Assembly (NCBI RefSeq): GCF_024684275.1
Contig: NZ_JAIKXF010000098.1
Location: 1 to 30,678 of the forward strand
Length of the DNA stretch: 30,678 nt
Direction: 5' to 3'
From: Ruminococcus sp.
GTDB taxonomy: Bacteria > Bacillota_A > Clostridia > Oscillospirales > Ruminococcaceae
Below are positions 14,668 to 22,829 of the stretch, piece by piece. Under the pieces are notes generated by a model. It had not been told where the DNA came from, ran no database searches, and saw only the letters and a program-made list of their open reading frames with translations. The translations under genes and the position numbers were made by a program. How positions within the stretch are numbered: position 1 is the first letter of the stretch; every line of letters begins with the position of its first letter.

Positions 14668-15221
14668 TTTGCCACCTCCTGAACAGCTCTGAGAAGGGCG
14701 TTTATATTCCGCTCCTGTATTTTCTGAGGCATATAGCCCTTTATAGCTTCTGCTGCATTTTCATATGTCACGACTCCTGAGATCCCGATAAGAAGCCCGA
14801 ACATAACAGTATTTACTGTGGGAAGTCTGAACTCTGCGGCTATTTTCTCAGCGTCAAAGGTACAGGCTCCGCTTATATCATTTTTAGAATTTACGATTAT
14901 TTTTCCGTCGGGTTTAAGCAATTCAAGAAGCTGCGGACTATACAGTGTATCGTCAAGGATAACGATATGATCAGCTTTTTCGGTCTGACTTCTGTCCACA
15001 ACAGGCTTGCTGTCCAGCTTAGTGAATGCTCTTACGGGAGCTCCGCGCCTTTCGGGACCGAATGACGGAAAGGCAAGGGCATATTTGTCATCATCATCTA
15101 TCGTATAAGCTGCTCCGAGAAGCTTTGCGGCAGTAAATGCCCCCTGACCGCCTCTTCCGAGCCATATTATCTCCTTCAGTGCGTTATCCGTACTGACAGT
15201 ATTTTTTATAGTACTTGCCAT
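14664..15221 (-). CDS. 2-oxoacid:ferredoxin oxidoreductase, gamma subunit
   Basis: A 185-residue gamma subunit, the CoA-contacting catalytic domain of four-subunit oxidoreductases. Visible blocks are IIWLGRGGQGAFTAAKLLG near the start, YALAFPSFGPERRGAPVRAF, and ADHIVILDDTL. The ATG at 15221 has AGGAG upstream and is within about 30 nt of the promoter; a longer frame to 15299 would cover the promoter itself and is rejected. It is the first gene of the operon. The order gamma-delta-alpha-beta is the usual one for pyruvate and oxoisovalerate enzymes. Confidence 0.93.
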   Translation of the reverse strand: MASTIKNTVSTDNALKEIIWLGRGGQGAFTAAKLLGAAYTIDDDDKYALAFPSFGPERRGAPVRAFTKLDSKPVVDRSQTEKADHIVILDDTLYSPQLLELLKPDGKIIVNSKNDISGACTFDAEKIAAEFRLPTVNTVMFGLLIGISGVVTYENAAEAIKGYMPQKIQERNINALLRAVQEVAK

Positions 15222-15238
15222 AGCACTTCTCCTATCAT

Positions 15239-15319
15239 TTTGGTATGATATTATTATACACCTGTTTTTTCTGAGTGTCCAATACGTTAGTTTTATCATG
15301 GTTTATAGGAACAGCCTAT
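15239..15319 (-). promoter_or_regulatory. LysR-operator promoter of the oxidoreductase operon
   Basis: Minus strand: ATAG-N7-CTAT (15319-15305), 22 bp, TTGGAC (15282-15277), 18 bp, TATAAT (15258-15253), 5 bp, CATACCAAA (15247-15239). Identical design to 2016-2096 and 18670-18750. It sits just after the terminator of the CoA ligase operon. Confidence 0.87.
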
Positions 15320-15334
15320 AACGCGAAATCATCA

Positions 15335-15374
15335 AAAACAGCCCGGAAGCTTCATCTCTGAATTGCTTCCGGGC
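15335..15374 (-). terminator. Intrinsic terminator of the CoA ligase operon
   Basis: GCCCGGAAGC (from 15374) and GCTTCCGGGC (to 15341) form a perfect 10-bp stem on the minus strand, followed by TGTTTTT. It ends the unit 18634-15395 and separates it from the oxidoreductase operon. Confidence 0.9.
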
Positions 15375-15394
15375 TCATGTTCTATACCTGTATT

Positions 15395-15982
15395 TCAATC
15401 TATAAGATATGCTCTGCACGGAGCTCCGTCACAGCCTCCCAAGTTAAGCGGCGCGGCGCTGAGAAAATAGCGCCCCTCCTCAACTCCTGTAAGCACAATT
15501 CCCTCCAGCAGCACCGCCTCAGCACCAAGAAGTATAAGATGTACTTCCTTTGGCGCATCCTCGGGACCTACAGTCTGGCTTTCATTTCCGATGAGTTTTA
15601 TTCCTGCATCTGCAAAAACACGGGCTGCTTCAGCAGTTATCACAGCCTTTCCCGCAACAAGGATACGTTCTGCCGCTCCTGCGCTCTTTGCTTTTTCAAG
15701 TATCTCCTCTGCGTCAGAAGCTGAGACCTCACCTTCATGCCGTGCAACGTAGCAATCCCCTACAAATGGCTCAAGACCAACTTCGTCTATGGTCTTTCCG
15801 CCGTCTATAAAATGGAACGGCGCGTCAACGTGCGTGCCGTTATGAGCACACATTGATAATTCAGTCAGGTTGCATACATCCCCCTTTTTGATGCTGAGGA
15901 CCTGCTTCTTATGCGGAGACGGATCTCCCGGAAACACCTTACAGGAGAAAACCTCCTGAGAAATGTCAATAATTCTTCCCAT
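15395..15982 (-). CDS. Cyclase/kynurenine formamidase-family metal hydrolase
   Basis: A 195-residue protein of the cyclase family (PF04199; kynurenine formamidase and isatin hydrolase are members). The metal-binding motif HNGTHVDAPFHF (near residues 48-59) is intact, and GNESQTVG and LGAEAVLLEGIVLTGV follow as in the family. These enzymes hydrolyse formamide, lactam or similar bonds with a divalent metal. It is the last gene of the CoA ligase operon, 24 bp after the aminotransferase. Its role there is unclear: formamidase, amidase and thioester or lactone hydrolase are all possible. TGAGGTAA precedes the ATG. Confidence 0.88.
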   Translation of the reverse strand: MGRIIDISQEVFSCKVFPGDPSPHKKQVLSIKKGDVCNLTELSMCAHNGTHVDAPFHFIDGGKTIDEVGLEPFVGDCYVARHEGEVSASDAEEILEKAKSAGAAERILVAGKAVITAEAARVFADAGIKLIGNESQTVGPEDAPKEVHLILLGAEAVLLEGIVLTGVEEGRYFLSAAPLNLGGCDGAPCRAYLID

Positions 15983-16006
15983 ACATTACCTCATATCCCG
16001 TTATTA

Positions 16007-17173
16007 TTATTCTCTCGGCATTTTCTTTCTTATGTCGCTAAGGCGGTTAAGCGCATTTTCGAGAGTTTCGTTTTTCTTTGCATAATGGAATCTTATGTAA
16101 CGGTTTTCGGACTCCTTGAAAAAGCTCGAACCCGGAACTGCACCAACTCCCACATATTCTGCAAGCTTTTCGCAGAATACAAGGTCACTCTTGTAGCCAA
16201 ACTCTGAAATATCAAGAAGAATGTAATAAGCTCCCTCGGGAACTGTATGCTGTATGCCGATATCATCAAGTCCGCGCAGGAAAAGATCGCGCTTCTCAGT
16301 GTACTTGTCCTGTAACCACTTGTAATAGTCATCACCGAAGCGAAGTCCCATAACAGCAGCCTCCTGCAAAGGTGCAGCTGCTCCTACTGTAAGGAAATCA
16401 TGGACCTTTTTTACGGTGTCGATAATATTAGGCGGAGCTATAACATAGCCCAGTCTCCAGCCTGTTATAGAGTAGGTCTTGGACAGTGACGAGCATGAGA
16501 TAGTTCTCTCCCACATATCGGGCAGACTTGCAAAATAAACGTGCTTATGCGGTGCGTAAACGATGTGCTCGTAAACCTCGTCTGTAATGACAAAGGTATC
16601 GTACTTCTTGGCAAGACCTGCTATTATTTGAAGTTCTTCAAGAGTAAACACCTTGCCGCAGGGATTGGAAGGATTGCAGAGTATCAATGCCTTCGGATGC
16701 TGCTTGAATGCAGCTTCAAGAACATCAGCATCAAAGCTGAAAGAGGGCGGTATAAGCGGAACGTAAATAGGTTCAGCCCCCGAAAGAATGGTATCTGCGC
16801 CGTAATTCTCATAAAAAGGCGAGAATACGATGACCTTGTCACCGGGATTTGTGACGGACATCATAGCCGCCATCATAGCTTCAGTACTTCCGCAGGTAAC
16901 AACTATCTCACCGTTTGGATCAATCTGACGTCCCATAAGGCGGGACTGCTTCTCGGCAAGAGCCTCACGGAAGTTCTGAGCTCCCCATGTTATTGAATAC
17001 TGGTGAAAGTCCTCGCGTGTGACCTCCGCAAGTCGGTCAAGTATCTCCTTCGGCGGTTCAAAATCAGGAAATCCCTGTGAAAGATTTACTGCGCCGTATT
17101 TATTTGAGATCCTCGTCATACGTCTGATAACAGAATCTGTAAAGCTTGCTGTGCGATTTGATAATTCTGGCAT
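16007..17173 (-). CDS. PLP-dependent class I aminotransferase
   Basis: A 388-residue fold-type I aminotransferase. It has NLSQGFPDFEPP, the ILCNPSNPCGKVF block, the VITDEVYEHIVY Asp/Tyr pair that binds PLP, the Schiff-base Lys in SCSSLSKTYSITGWRLGY, and the C-terminal RIRFHYA-like Arg segment (RYIRFHYAK) for the carboxylate. The NLSQGFPDF start is shared with methionine/kynurenine-type aminotransferases (YbdL/CCBL-like) as well as with AspC-like enzymes, so 2-oxo-4-methylthiobutyrate or aromatic oxoacids are plausible substrates. AGGAGG precedes the start. It follows the CoA ligase in one operon, with a palindromic repeat in between. Confidence 0.9.
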   Translation of the reverse strand: MPELSNRTASFTDSVIRRMTRISNKYGAVNLSQGFPDFEPPKEILDRLAEVTREDFHQYSITWGAQNFREALAEKQSRLMGRQIDPNGEIVVTCGSTEAMMAAMMSVTNPGDKVIVFSPFYENYGADTILSGAEPIYVPLIPPSFSFDADVLEAAFKQHPKALILCNPSNPCGKVFTLEELQIIAGLAKKYDTFVITDEVYEHIVYAPHKHVYFASLPDMWERTISCSSLSKTYSITGWRLGYVIAPPNIIDTVKKVHDFLTVGAAAPLQEAAVMGLRFGDDYYKWLQDKYTEKRDLFLRGLDDIGIQHTVPEGAYYILLDISEFGYKSDLVFCEKLAEYVGVGAVPGSSFFKESENRYIRFHYAKKNETLENALNRLSDIRKKMPRE

Positions 17174-17198
17174 ATTTTTCCTCCTGAATCATATAAAA

Positions 17199-17268
17199 TG
17201 TAGGGGCTGGCGTCCTCGACAGCCCACATAAAAGTATCAATGGGACGTCGGGGACGCCGTCCCCTACA
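17199..17268. repeat. Palindromic intergenic repeat (REP/MITE-like)
   Basis: TGTAGGGG at 17199 and CCCCTACA at 17268 are the ends of an imperfect inverted repeat, about 28 bp per arm with 23 matches around a loop of about 14 nt. The GC-rich core (GGCGTCC, GACGCC) differs from the surrounding AT-rich spacer. It lies between two genes of one operon, where it could act as an RNA-stabilising or partly terminating hairpin. A dispersed repeat is likely from the look, but copy number cannot be tested here. Confidence 0.65.
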
Positions 17269-17293
17269 ATCATCTCTTAATATTATAACACCA

Positions 17294-18634
17294 TCAGATA
17301 TTATAGTCAATATTTCTTTCGTCAATAACACGTCTTGACTTATGTTCAGAACGTGTATCAAGTCCGCCGTCCGGGTGAACTACTACTCTTGCAGGCTTAA
17401 CACCGATACGAGCCTTGAGTGCTGCGCTTACCTCTGCTGCTACTGTCTCATCGTCCTTTGCAACACCTGCTGCCTTCTCGACCTCAACTGCATACTTGCT
17501 TGTGAAGTCCTTCTCGAAGATACGAATGAGATACTCACCTGTCAGGTCGCTCTGCTCACGGATAACAGCCTCAATGTCACTTGGGAATACATTAACAGCT
17601 GAAACAATGAACATATCGTCCTTTCTGCCGAGGATATGTATTCTTCCGTGAGTACGTCCGCATTTGCACTTTGTTGTGTCGATGCGTCCGATATCACCTG
17701 TCTTGAATCTGATAAGCGGTCTTGCGTGCTTACGGAGAGTTGTGAATACAAGCTCACCTGTCTGACCGGGTTCAAGAACTTCGCCTGTGTGGATATCCAC
17801 GGTTTCAACAAGGATATGGTTCTCAGCGATGTGAAGGCCGTCGTGGTATTCACACTGTGCAGCGCAGGCACCGAATATATCTGACAGACCGTAGAAGTCG
17901 AAAACCTCAGCCCCCCAGATGTCCTCGATAGCCTTTCTTGTAGCATCGATCGAACCGCCAAGCTCGCCTGCAACGATTATCTTCTTGATATTGAAGTCCT
18001 TCTTAGGATCATAGCCTGCCTTGAGAGCCTTTTCACCGAGCTGCCAAGCATAGGACGGAGAAGTCCAGATAACTGTAGGCTGATAAGTTTTAAGTATGAA
18101 GAGAAGTCTCTCACTTGGGAGAGTACCGCCCCAGATACATAATGCACCGAGATTCTGTGCGCCGATTACGTCAGGTCCTCCAACGTAGAGTGAGAAGTTG
18201 AGAGCGTGTACATAACGGTCATTCGGTCTCATTCCTATCTGCCAGAACCAGCGGCTCTCAGTGTCCTGAAACTCGTCGAAGTCCTTCTTTGTGAAAGGGC
18301 TCATGGTAGGTACGCCTGTTGATCCTGATGAAGTCGAAATGAAAACTACATCTTCTTCGGGAACTGCTGCCAGCTCACCCAGGAATGAACCAACGCCCTG
18401 AGTATCGCGCTGTGTTTTCTTGTTGATGAACGGGAACTTCTCAATATCCTTGAGAGTCTTGATGTCCTCAGGCTTTACGCCTGCCTCATCGAATGAACGC
18501 TTGTAGTAAGGAGCATTGTCATATGCGAACTTAACGATCTCTTTGAGGTCTTCAAGCTGCCTCTTTTCCAGTTCCTCACGGGGAAGAGTTTCAAGCTCTT
18601 CATTCCAGAATTTGTTGTTGATATCTCTGCTCAT
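17294..18634 (-). CDS. PaaK-like acyl/aryl-CoA ligase
   Basis: A 446-residue adenylate-forming enzyme of the phenylacetate-CoA ligase/F390-synthetase group. It has FISTSSGSTGVPTMSP (ATP loop) near residue 100, DFYGLSDIFG, GELVFTTLRKHARPLIRFKTGDIG, the CKCGRTHGRIHILGRKDDM segment, and the C-terminal EHKSRRVIDER with the catalytic Lys. It makes an acyl-CoA from a carboxylate, ATP and CoA. With the downstream aminotransferase and the neighbouring oxidoreductase it forms the three activities of reductive carboxylation of an organic acid to an amino acid, or the reverse degradation. GGAGGAT lies upstream of the ATG. The true acid is unknown. Confidence 0.9.
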   Translation of the reverse strand: MSRDINNKFWNEELETLPREELEKRQLEDLKEIVKFAYDNAPYYKRSFDEAGVKPEDIKTLKDIEKFPFINKKTQRDTQGVGSFLGELAAVPEEDVVFISTSSGSTGVPTMSPFTKKDFDEFQDTESRWFWQIGMRPNDRYVHALNFSLYVGGPDVIGAQNLGALCIWGGTLPSERLLFILKTYQPTVIWTSPSYAWQLGEKALKAGYDPKKDFNIKKIIVAGELGGSIDATRKAIEDIWGAEVFDFYGLSDIFGACAAQCEYHDGLHIAENHILVETVDIHTGEVLEPGQTGELVFTTLRKHARPLIRFKTGDIGRIDTTKCKCGRTHGRIHILGRKDDMFIVSAVNVFPSDIEAVIREQSDLTGEYLIRIFEKDFTSKYAVEVEKAAGVAKDDETVAAEVSAALKARIGVKPARVVVHPDGGLDTRSEHKSRRVIDERNIDYNI

Positions 18635-18669
18635 TGTATTTATCCTCCATATTCTATAATATATATCTG

Positions 18670-18750
18670 TTTGGTATGTTTTAATTATACACCCCTTGCT
18701 GACATTTGTCCAATACCAAAGGGTTATTCCGAGTTATAGACTGAACCTAT
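18670..18750 (-). promoter_or_regulatory. LysR-operator promoter of the CoA ligase operon
   Basis: Minus strand: ATAG-N7-CTAT (18750-18736), 22 bp, TTGGAC (18713-18708), 18 bp, TATAAT (18689-18684), 5 bp, CATACCAAA (18678-18670). All distances are equal to those of the other two full copies. No leader ORF follows. Confidence 0.87.
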
Positions 18751-18767
18751 TAGCCAGTCGCTTTACC

Positions 18768-18789
18768 AAAAAACATCGTGCAAACGATT
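18768..18789 (-). terminator. Weak terminator after LysR2
   Basis: ATCGT-TTGC-ACGAT on the minus strand (18788-18775) followed by a run of six T. The stem is only 5 bp, so termination may be partial, but the position just after the LysR2 stop is right. Confidence 0.45.
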
Positions 18790-18805
18790 CGGCGTTTTCC
18801 AGTTC

Positions 18806-19717
18806 TTAACTGATGTTAAGGTATTTCCTGATCTCGTCGATGTATATCTCAGCCATTTCGCTGAGTATCACGTTTTTAAGCGTGATATAGCCAATCTCCA
18901 TTATCTCGTCTGAATCGTCCTCAAAAGGGACGGCGATATAGTCGCTGCCGTTGAGTTCCTCGCAGATAATTCCGGAGCACAGTGTATAGCCGTTCAGACC
19001 TATCATCAGATTGAGCATTGTAGCTCTGTCATTAGCCTTGATAGTACGCTGATATTCGGCTGTGCTGAGAAGCTCCTCCGCAAGGTAGAATGTGCTGTTG
19101 TCGCCCTGCTCAAAGGAAAGGCATGGATAGTCGTCAAGCTGCTCGAATGTAATTTTCTTCTCGTTTGCAAGAGGGTGTCCCTTCCAGAGGTAAACGAATG
19201 GACTGCATTTGGTAAGCGTATGAAATTCCAGACCGTTTGAGTGCAGGAGCTTTGTTATGGACTTGCGGTTAAAGTCGTTGAGGTAGATAATTCCTATCTC
19301 ACTGCGCATTGTTGCAACATCGCTTATTACCTCGGCAGTTTTGGTCTCACGGACTGCAAACTCATACTTCGCAGTATCAAACTCCTTGACCATTTCCACG
19401 AAAGCCTTTACAGCAAAGGAGTAGTGCTGAGTTGACACGCCGAACTTCTTCTTGACGCTGCCCTTGCTGATATATTTTTCTGCAAGAACATCAAACTGTC
19501 CTACTACCTGACGGGCATACTGTATGAATTCTGCACCGTCATTGGTAAGTGTAACTCCCCTGCCGCTGCGGTTGAATATCTTGATGCCTATCTCCTTTTC
19601 AAGCTCCTGAACCGATGATGTAAGGGAGGGCTGTGATACGTAAAGCTGTTCCGCCGCCTTGTTCATAGAACCTGTTGCAGATATTGCAAGTATGTATTTA
19701 AGCTGCTGTAAAGTCAT
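18806..19717 (-). CDS. LysR-family transcriptional regulator 2 (sulfur-type)
   Basis: A 303-residue LysR-type regulator with an N-terminal winged helix (MTLQQLKYIL, GSMNKAAEQLYVSQPSLTSS) and an effector domain. It is a paralogue of the regulator at 875-1795, with the same QHYSFAVKAF, EIGIIY, CLSFEQ and GLNGYTLCS blocks. It is the last gene of the methyltransferase/gamma-lyase/CysK operon, 48 bp after the CysK-like gene, so its level follows sulfur amino acid gene expression. GGAGAA precedes the ATG. Which regulator binds the ATAG-N7-CTAT boxes cannot be told: this gene lies beside three of the four, and LysR1 carries one itself. Confidence 0.92.
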   Translation of the reverse strand: MTLQQLKYILAISATGSMNKAAEQLYVSQPSLTSSVQELEKEIGIKIFNRSGRGVTLTNDGAEFIQYARQVVGQFDVLAEKYISKGSVKKKFGVSTQHYSFAVKAFVEMVKEFDTAKYEFAVRETKTAEVISDVATMRSEIGIIYLNDFNRKSITKLLHSNGLEFHTLTKCSPFVYLWKGHPLANEKKITFEQLDDYPCLSFEQGDNSTFYLAEELLSTAEYQRTIKANDRATMLNLMIGLNGYTLCSGIICEELNGSDYIAVPFEDDSDEIMEIGYITLKNVILSEMAEIYIDEIRKYLNIS

Positions 19718-19765
19718 AAAAATTCTCCATTCTTTTTACGGACAGATATTATCCGCCCATCATGA

Positions 19766-20677
19766 CTAATCGTAGAGCCCTGTGCTGAAATAGCGGTCTC
19801 CGCGGTCAGGGAATACAGTAACGATATTACCCTTTGCGCCGCTTTCGATAAGCTTCAGGACTGCCGCCATTGCTGCACCCGATGAGGAGCCAGCAATGAC
19901 GCCCTCAGTTTTTGCAAGCAGACGAGCTGTGCTGAAAGCCTCTGCATCATTGACCTTTATGACCTCATCAACAAGAGTCATATCCATGGTCTCGGCAATA
20001 AAATCGTTTCCGATACCCTCAATATTATAATCTGAGTGCTCTCCGCCGCCCATTGTTGAGCCTACAGGATCAGCAAGCACCCCCTTTGCGCCGGGCACAC
20101 GCTCCTTGATATAGCGGAGTATGCCTGTGTAAGTACCTCCGCTGCCTGCACCTGCAACTACATAGTCTATCCTTCCGTCAAGATCCTCAAATATCTCTCT
20201 TCCTGTGGTCTCATAGTGTGCAAGCGGATTGCTCTGATTCTTAAACTGCTCCAGTGAAATTGAACCCGGTATCTGCGCCTTTATTTCCTCAGCCTTAGCA
20301 ACGGCTCCCAGCATTCCCTTTTCACGGGGAGTGTTTATTACCTCTGCACCAAGTGCGCGGAGCAGAGACTGCTTTTCTGCTGAAAACTTAGTAGGAACTA
20401 CAAAAATAATACGGTATCCGCGGTTAAGTGCCGCAAATGCTATGCCAAGACCTGTATTTCCTGCGGTAGCTTCGACAATAGTACTGCCCTTTCCGAGAAG
20501 CCCTTTTTTCTCGGCATCATTTATCATATAAAGACCAGTTCTGTCCTTGACACTACCTGAGGGATTATATAGCTCCAGCTTTGCAAAGACATTGACGCCC
20601 TCGTTCTGAACGAGATTTCCAAGTCTTACCAGAGGGGTATTTCCGATGAGAGCCTGCATTGAATCATAGTATCTCAT
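19766..20677 (-). CDS. Cysteine synthase / cystathionine beta-synthase-like enzyme
   Basis: A 303-residue fold-type II PLP enzyme. The PLP Lys is in NPSGSVKDRTG, the phosphate loop is AGSGGTYTG, and the C-terminal Ser-rich loop is AGSSSGAAM. The substrate loop reads VEATAGNTG instead of the TSGNTG most common in CysK; this form is seen in CBS-like and MccA-like members. It makes cysteine from O-acetylserine and sulfide or, as MccA, cystathionine from homocysteine. It lies 10 bp after the gamma-lyase gene. I choose the start at 20677 (MRYYDSMQAL), where the family begins; the longer frame overlaps the previous gene and lacks a clear site. No regulatory CBS-pair domain is present. Confidence 0.9.
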   Translation of the reverse strand: MRYYDSMQALIGNTPLVRLGNLVQNEGVNVFAKLELYNPSGSVKDRTGLYMINDAEKKGLLGKGSTIVEATAGNTGLGIAFAALNRGYRIIFVVPTKFSAEKQSLLRALGAEVINTPREKGMLGAVAKAEEIKAQIPGSISLEQFKNQSNPLAHYETTGREIFEDLDGRIDYVVAGAGSGGTYTGILRYIKERVPGAKGVLADPVGSTMGGGEHSDYNIEGIGNDFIAETMDMTLVDEVIKVNDAEAFSTARLLAKTEGVIAGSSSGAAMAAVLKLIESGAKGNIVTVFPDRGDRYFSTGLYD

Positions 20678-20687
20678 ATATATTATC

Positions 20688-21848
20688 TCACTTTCTTTCG
20701 GATTTTGCAATAGCCTGTTCAATATCTGCGATAATATCTTCAATATTTTCTATTCCGACGGATAAACGGATAAGTCCGTCGGTTATTCCAACTTTCTTAC
20801 GGATATCAGCCGGGATAGATGCGTGAGTCATTGATGAGGGGTGGCATACAAGTGACTCAACGCCGCCAAGACTCTCTGCCAGTAAGACAAGCTCAAGACT
20901 CTCGAAAAATGTGTTTATATCGTAATTTTCCTGAAGCTCGAATGATATCATTGCGCCCCCGTTCTTAGCCTGTCTGCGGTTGATCTCATAGCCCTGACTG
21001 CTTTCAAGCCCGGGATAATATACATTCTTCACAGCCTTATGCCCTTCAAGGAGCCTTGCAATCTTTTCAGCATTTTCTACGTGTCTGTCCATGCGTACCG
21101 CAAGAGTTTTTATACCGCGGATAAGCAGAAATGAATCGAATGGTCCGAGAACTCCTCCTGTGGAATTCTGGATAAATGCTATTTTCTCAGCAAGCTCCTT
21201 TGAATTTACAACTGCAAGTCCGGAAACCACGTCGCTGTGTCCGCCGAGGTACTTTGTAGCACTGTGAACTACTATATCTGCGCCTAATTCAAGAGGCTTC
21301 TGAAGATACGGTGTCATGAATGTGTTGTCCACGATAACAAGAAGCCCGTGCTTATGGGATACCTCTGCAACAGCCTTTATATCGGTAACTGTCATAAGCG
21401 GATTAGCAGGGCTCTCAATTATCACAGCCTTTACGTCGGAACTTATCTGGCTCTCATAAACTGCAAGGTCTGTAGTGTCTGCGATAGTAAAGGTGATGGC
21501 GAAGTGGTCAAAAACCTTGCTCAGCAGACGGAAGGTACCGCCGTAAACATTGCTGGAAATAAGAACTCTGTCACCGCTGTGAAGCAGGCTGAGAACTGCG
21601 GTAAGTGCAGCCATGCCCGAACCGAATGCAAATCCTGCATAACCGCCTTCAAGCTCTGCGATAAGAGCTTCGAGAGCCTCACGGGTGGGGTTGCCTGTAC
21701 GTGAGTACTCATAGCCGCGCATTTTGCCGAGACCGTCCTGCTTATAGGTAGAGGTCTGATAAATAGGGATATTTACGGCGCCTGTACGCTCGTCAATGGA
21801 AATTCCTCCGTGGATAAGTGCTGTTTCTGTATTTTTAAAATTGCTCAT
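20688..21848 (-). CDS. Cystathionine gamma-lyase/synthase (Cys/Met PLP family)
   Basis: A 386-residue enzyme of the Cys/Met metabolism PLP family. It shows PIYQTSTYKQ, YEYSRTGNPTR, FGSGMAA, VDNTFMTPYLQKPLELGAD, the PLP Lys in VVHSATKYLGGHSD, and SLGGVESLVCHPSSMTHAS. This family includes MetB, MccB and methionine gamma-lyase, which share these motifs. Next to a CBS-like enzyme and a SAM methyltransferase it recalls the Bacillus yrrT-mtnN-mccA-mccB unit for methionine to cysteine conversion, which favours a gamma-lyase. The gap to the methyltransferase is 11 bp. 2-Oxobutyrate, its by-product if it is a lyase, is a possible substrate of the oxidoreductase nearby. Confidence 0.9.
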   Translation of the reverse strand: MSNFKNTETALIHGGISIDERTGAVNIPIYQTSTYKQDGLGKMRGYEYSRTGNPTREALEALIAELEGGYAGFAFGSGMAALTAVLSLLHSGDRVLISSNVYGGTFRLLSKVFDHFAITFTIADTTDLAVYESQISSDVKAVIIESPANPLMTVTDIKAVAEVSHKHGLLVIVDNTFMTPYLQKPLELGADIVVHSATKYLGGHSDVVSGLAVVNSKELAEKIAFIQNSTGGVLGPFDSFLLIRGIKTLAVRMDRHVENAEKIARLLEGHKAVKNVYYPGLESSQGYEINRRQAKNGGAMISFELQENYDINTFFESLELVLLAESLGGVESLVCHPSSMTHASIPADIRKKVGITDGLIRLSVGIENIEDIIADIEQAIAKSERK

Positions 21849-21859
21849 AATAATTCTCC

Positions 21860-22756
21860 TTATTCATAATCATAGCCTGCGGTGTATATCGCCGATATCA
21901 GGCTCACATTCTCAAAGGCTTTCAAGCCGTCCTCTCTGCCGTCAAAATACTCATGCTGTACCTTTTCAGGCGGCATATATGTGTCTATCTGGAAGCCAAG
22001 CGAGTACAGCGCACGAGAGACCTCATTATAATCATATCCTCCGCGCATGACCTCGCCCATGCCCTCAGTTATCTTTTCAAGGCGTTCGACTCTTCTCGGG
22101 AACACACCTGTTTTTATGGGATAGTCAAATACTACCGCACTTCCGAGAGCTGAGAGCTCCGCCATTTGCTTTAATGTATCTGTGAAAACGTCCAGTGTAA
22201 GGTAGTAAGTAACTCCAAGTATACTGAAAAACGTCTTTTTCGCAGGATCAAAGCCTGCCGCAAGAAGCTTGCCGCACATTCGCTCGCGCTCGAAGTCAAC
22301 GGGCACATAGTGAACATTACCGCGGATATTCCATTCAAGCTCACGTATCTTTTCCAGCTTGTAGCGCTGAGTGTCAGGGTGGTCTATCTCGAATACCTTG
22401 ATGTCCTCGTTGTCGTTGCGGAATGCAAAGGTATCAGAGCCTGCTCCGCAGATAACGTACTGTATCCTGCCATTATCCCTTGCAAAATCTGCAAGTCTGC
22501 TCTCATTGAAGTGTATCCTCGAAAGGGGGATCGGTGCAAAGTACTCACTGATTATCTCCTCAGTGTCCTCACGGGAAAACTGCTGTGAGCCGTCCAGTCC
22601 GCTGCTGATGAGGTCGTAAATGCTGTCGTATTCCTCCTTGCCCAGCATATCATAGGCAAGGTAGTCGTCATATATCTTCTGACGCGCCCTGTTTGAGTGC
22701 CATGCTCTGACAAAGGCGCATATTTTAGCGGTCACGCTTTCTCTTTCATTTACCAT
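21860..22756 (-). CDS. LCMT/TcmP-like SAM-dependent methyltransferase
   Basis: A 298-residue class I methyltransferase of the leucine carboxyl methyltransferase/polyketide O-methyltransferase group. It has the SAM loop VICGAGSDTFAFR, VFEIDHPDTQRYK as the acidic ribose contact, and a C-terminal EVSRALYSLGFQ-like segment. The start at 22756 (MVNERESV) has CGGAGGAAA upstream; the longer frame would include the terminator and the leader ORF. It is the first full gene of the sulfur amino acid operon, preceded by a Cys/Met-rich leader peptide and a strong terminator. Its methyl acceptor is unknown. It differs in family from Bacillus YrrT although the position is similar; it would supply S-adenosylhomocysteine for homocysteine formation. 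Confidence 0.87.
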   Translation of the reverse strand: MVNERESVTAKICAFVRAWHSNRARQKIYDDYLAYDMLGKEEYDSIYDLISSGLDGSQQFSREDTEEIISEYFAPIPLSRIHFNESRLADFARDNGRIQYVICGAGSDTFAFRNDNEDIKVFEIDHPDTQRYKLEKIRELEWNIRGNVHYVPVDFERERMCGKLLAAGFDPAKKTFFSILGVTYYLTLDVFTDTLKQMAELSALGSAVVFDYPIKTGVFPRRVERLEKITEGMGEVMRGGYDYNEVSRALYSLGFQIDTYMPPEKVQHEYFDGREDGLKAFENVSLISAIYTAGYDYE

Positions 22757-22772
22757 GATTTCCTCCGAAACA

Positions 22773-22809
22773 TAAAAAATGCGCAGAATGACATTCGCAT
22801 TCTGCGCAT
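22773..22809 (-). terminator. Attenuator terminator before the methyltransferase operon
   Basis: ATGCGCAGAATG (from 22809) pairs perfectly with CATTCTGCGCAT (to 22779) on the minus strand with a 7-nt loop, followed by a T-run. It stands between the leader peptide stop (22830) and the methyltransferase ribosome binding site, so read-through must be regulated for the operon to be expressed from this promoter. Confidence 0.9.
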
Positions 22810-22829
22810 AACATTTTACTCGCTTAAAG

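Noticed and set aside
15210..15242. Ten-codon ORF overlapping the start of the gamma subunit
   Set aside because: It has no separate ribosome binding site and no Cys; it does not resemble the other leaders.
15222..15299. N-terminal extension of the oxidoreductase gamma subunit
   Set aside because: It would cover the -10 and -35 boxes of the operon promoter; the ATG at 15221 has AGGAG and matches the family start.
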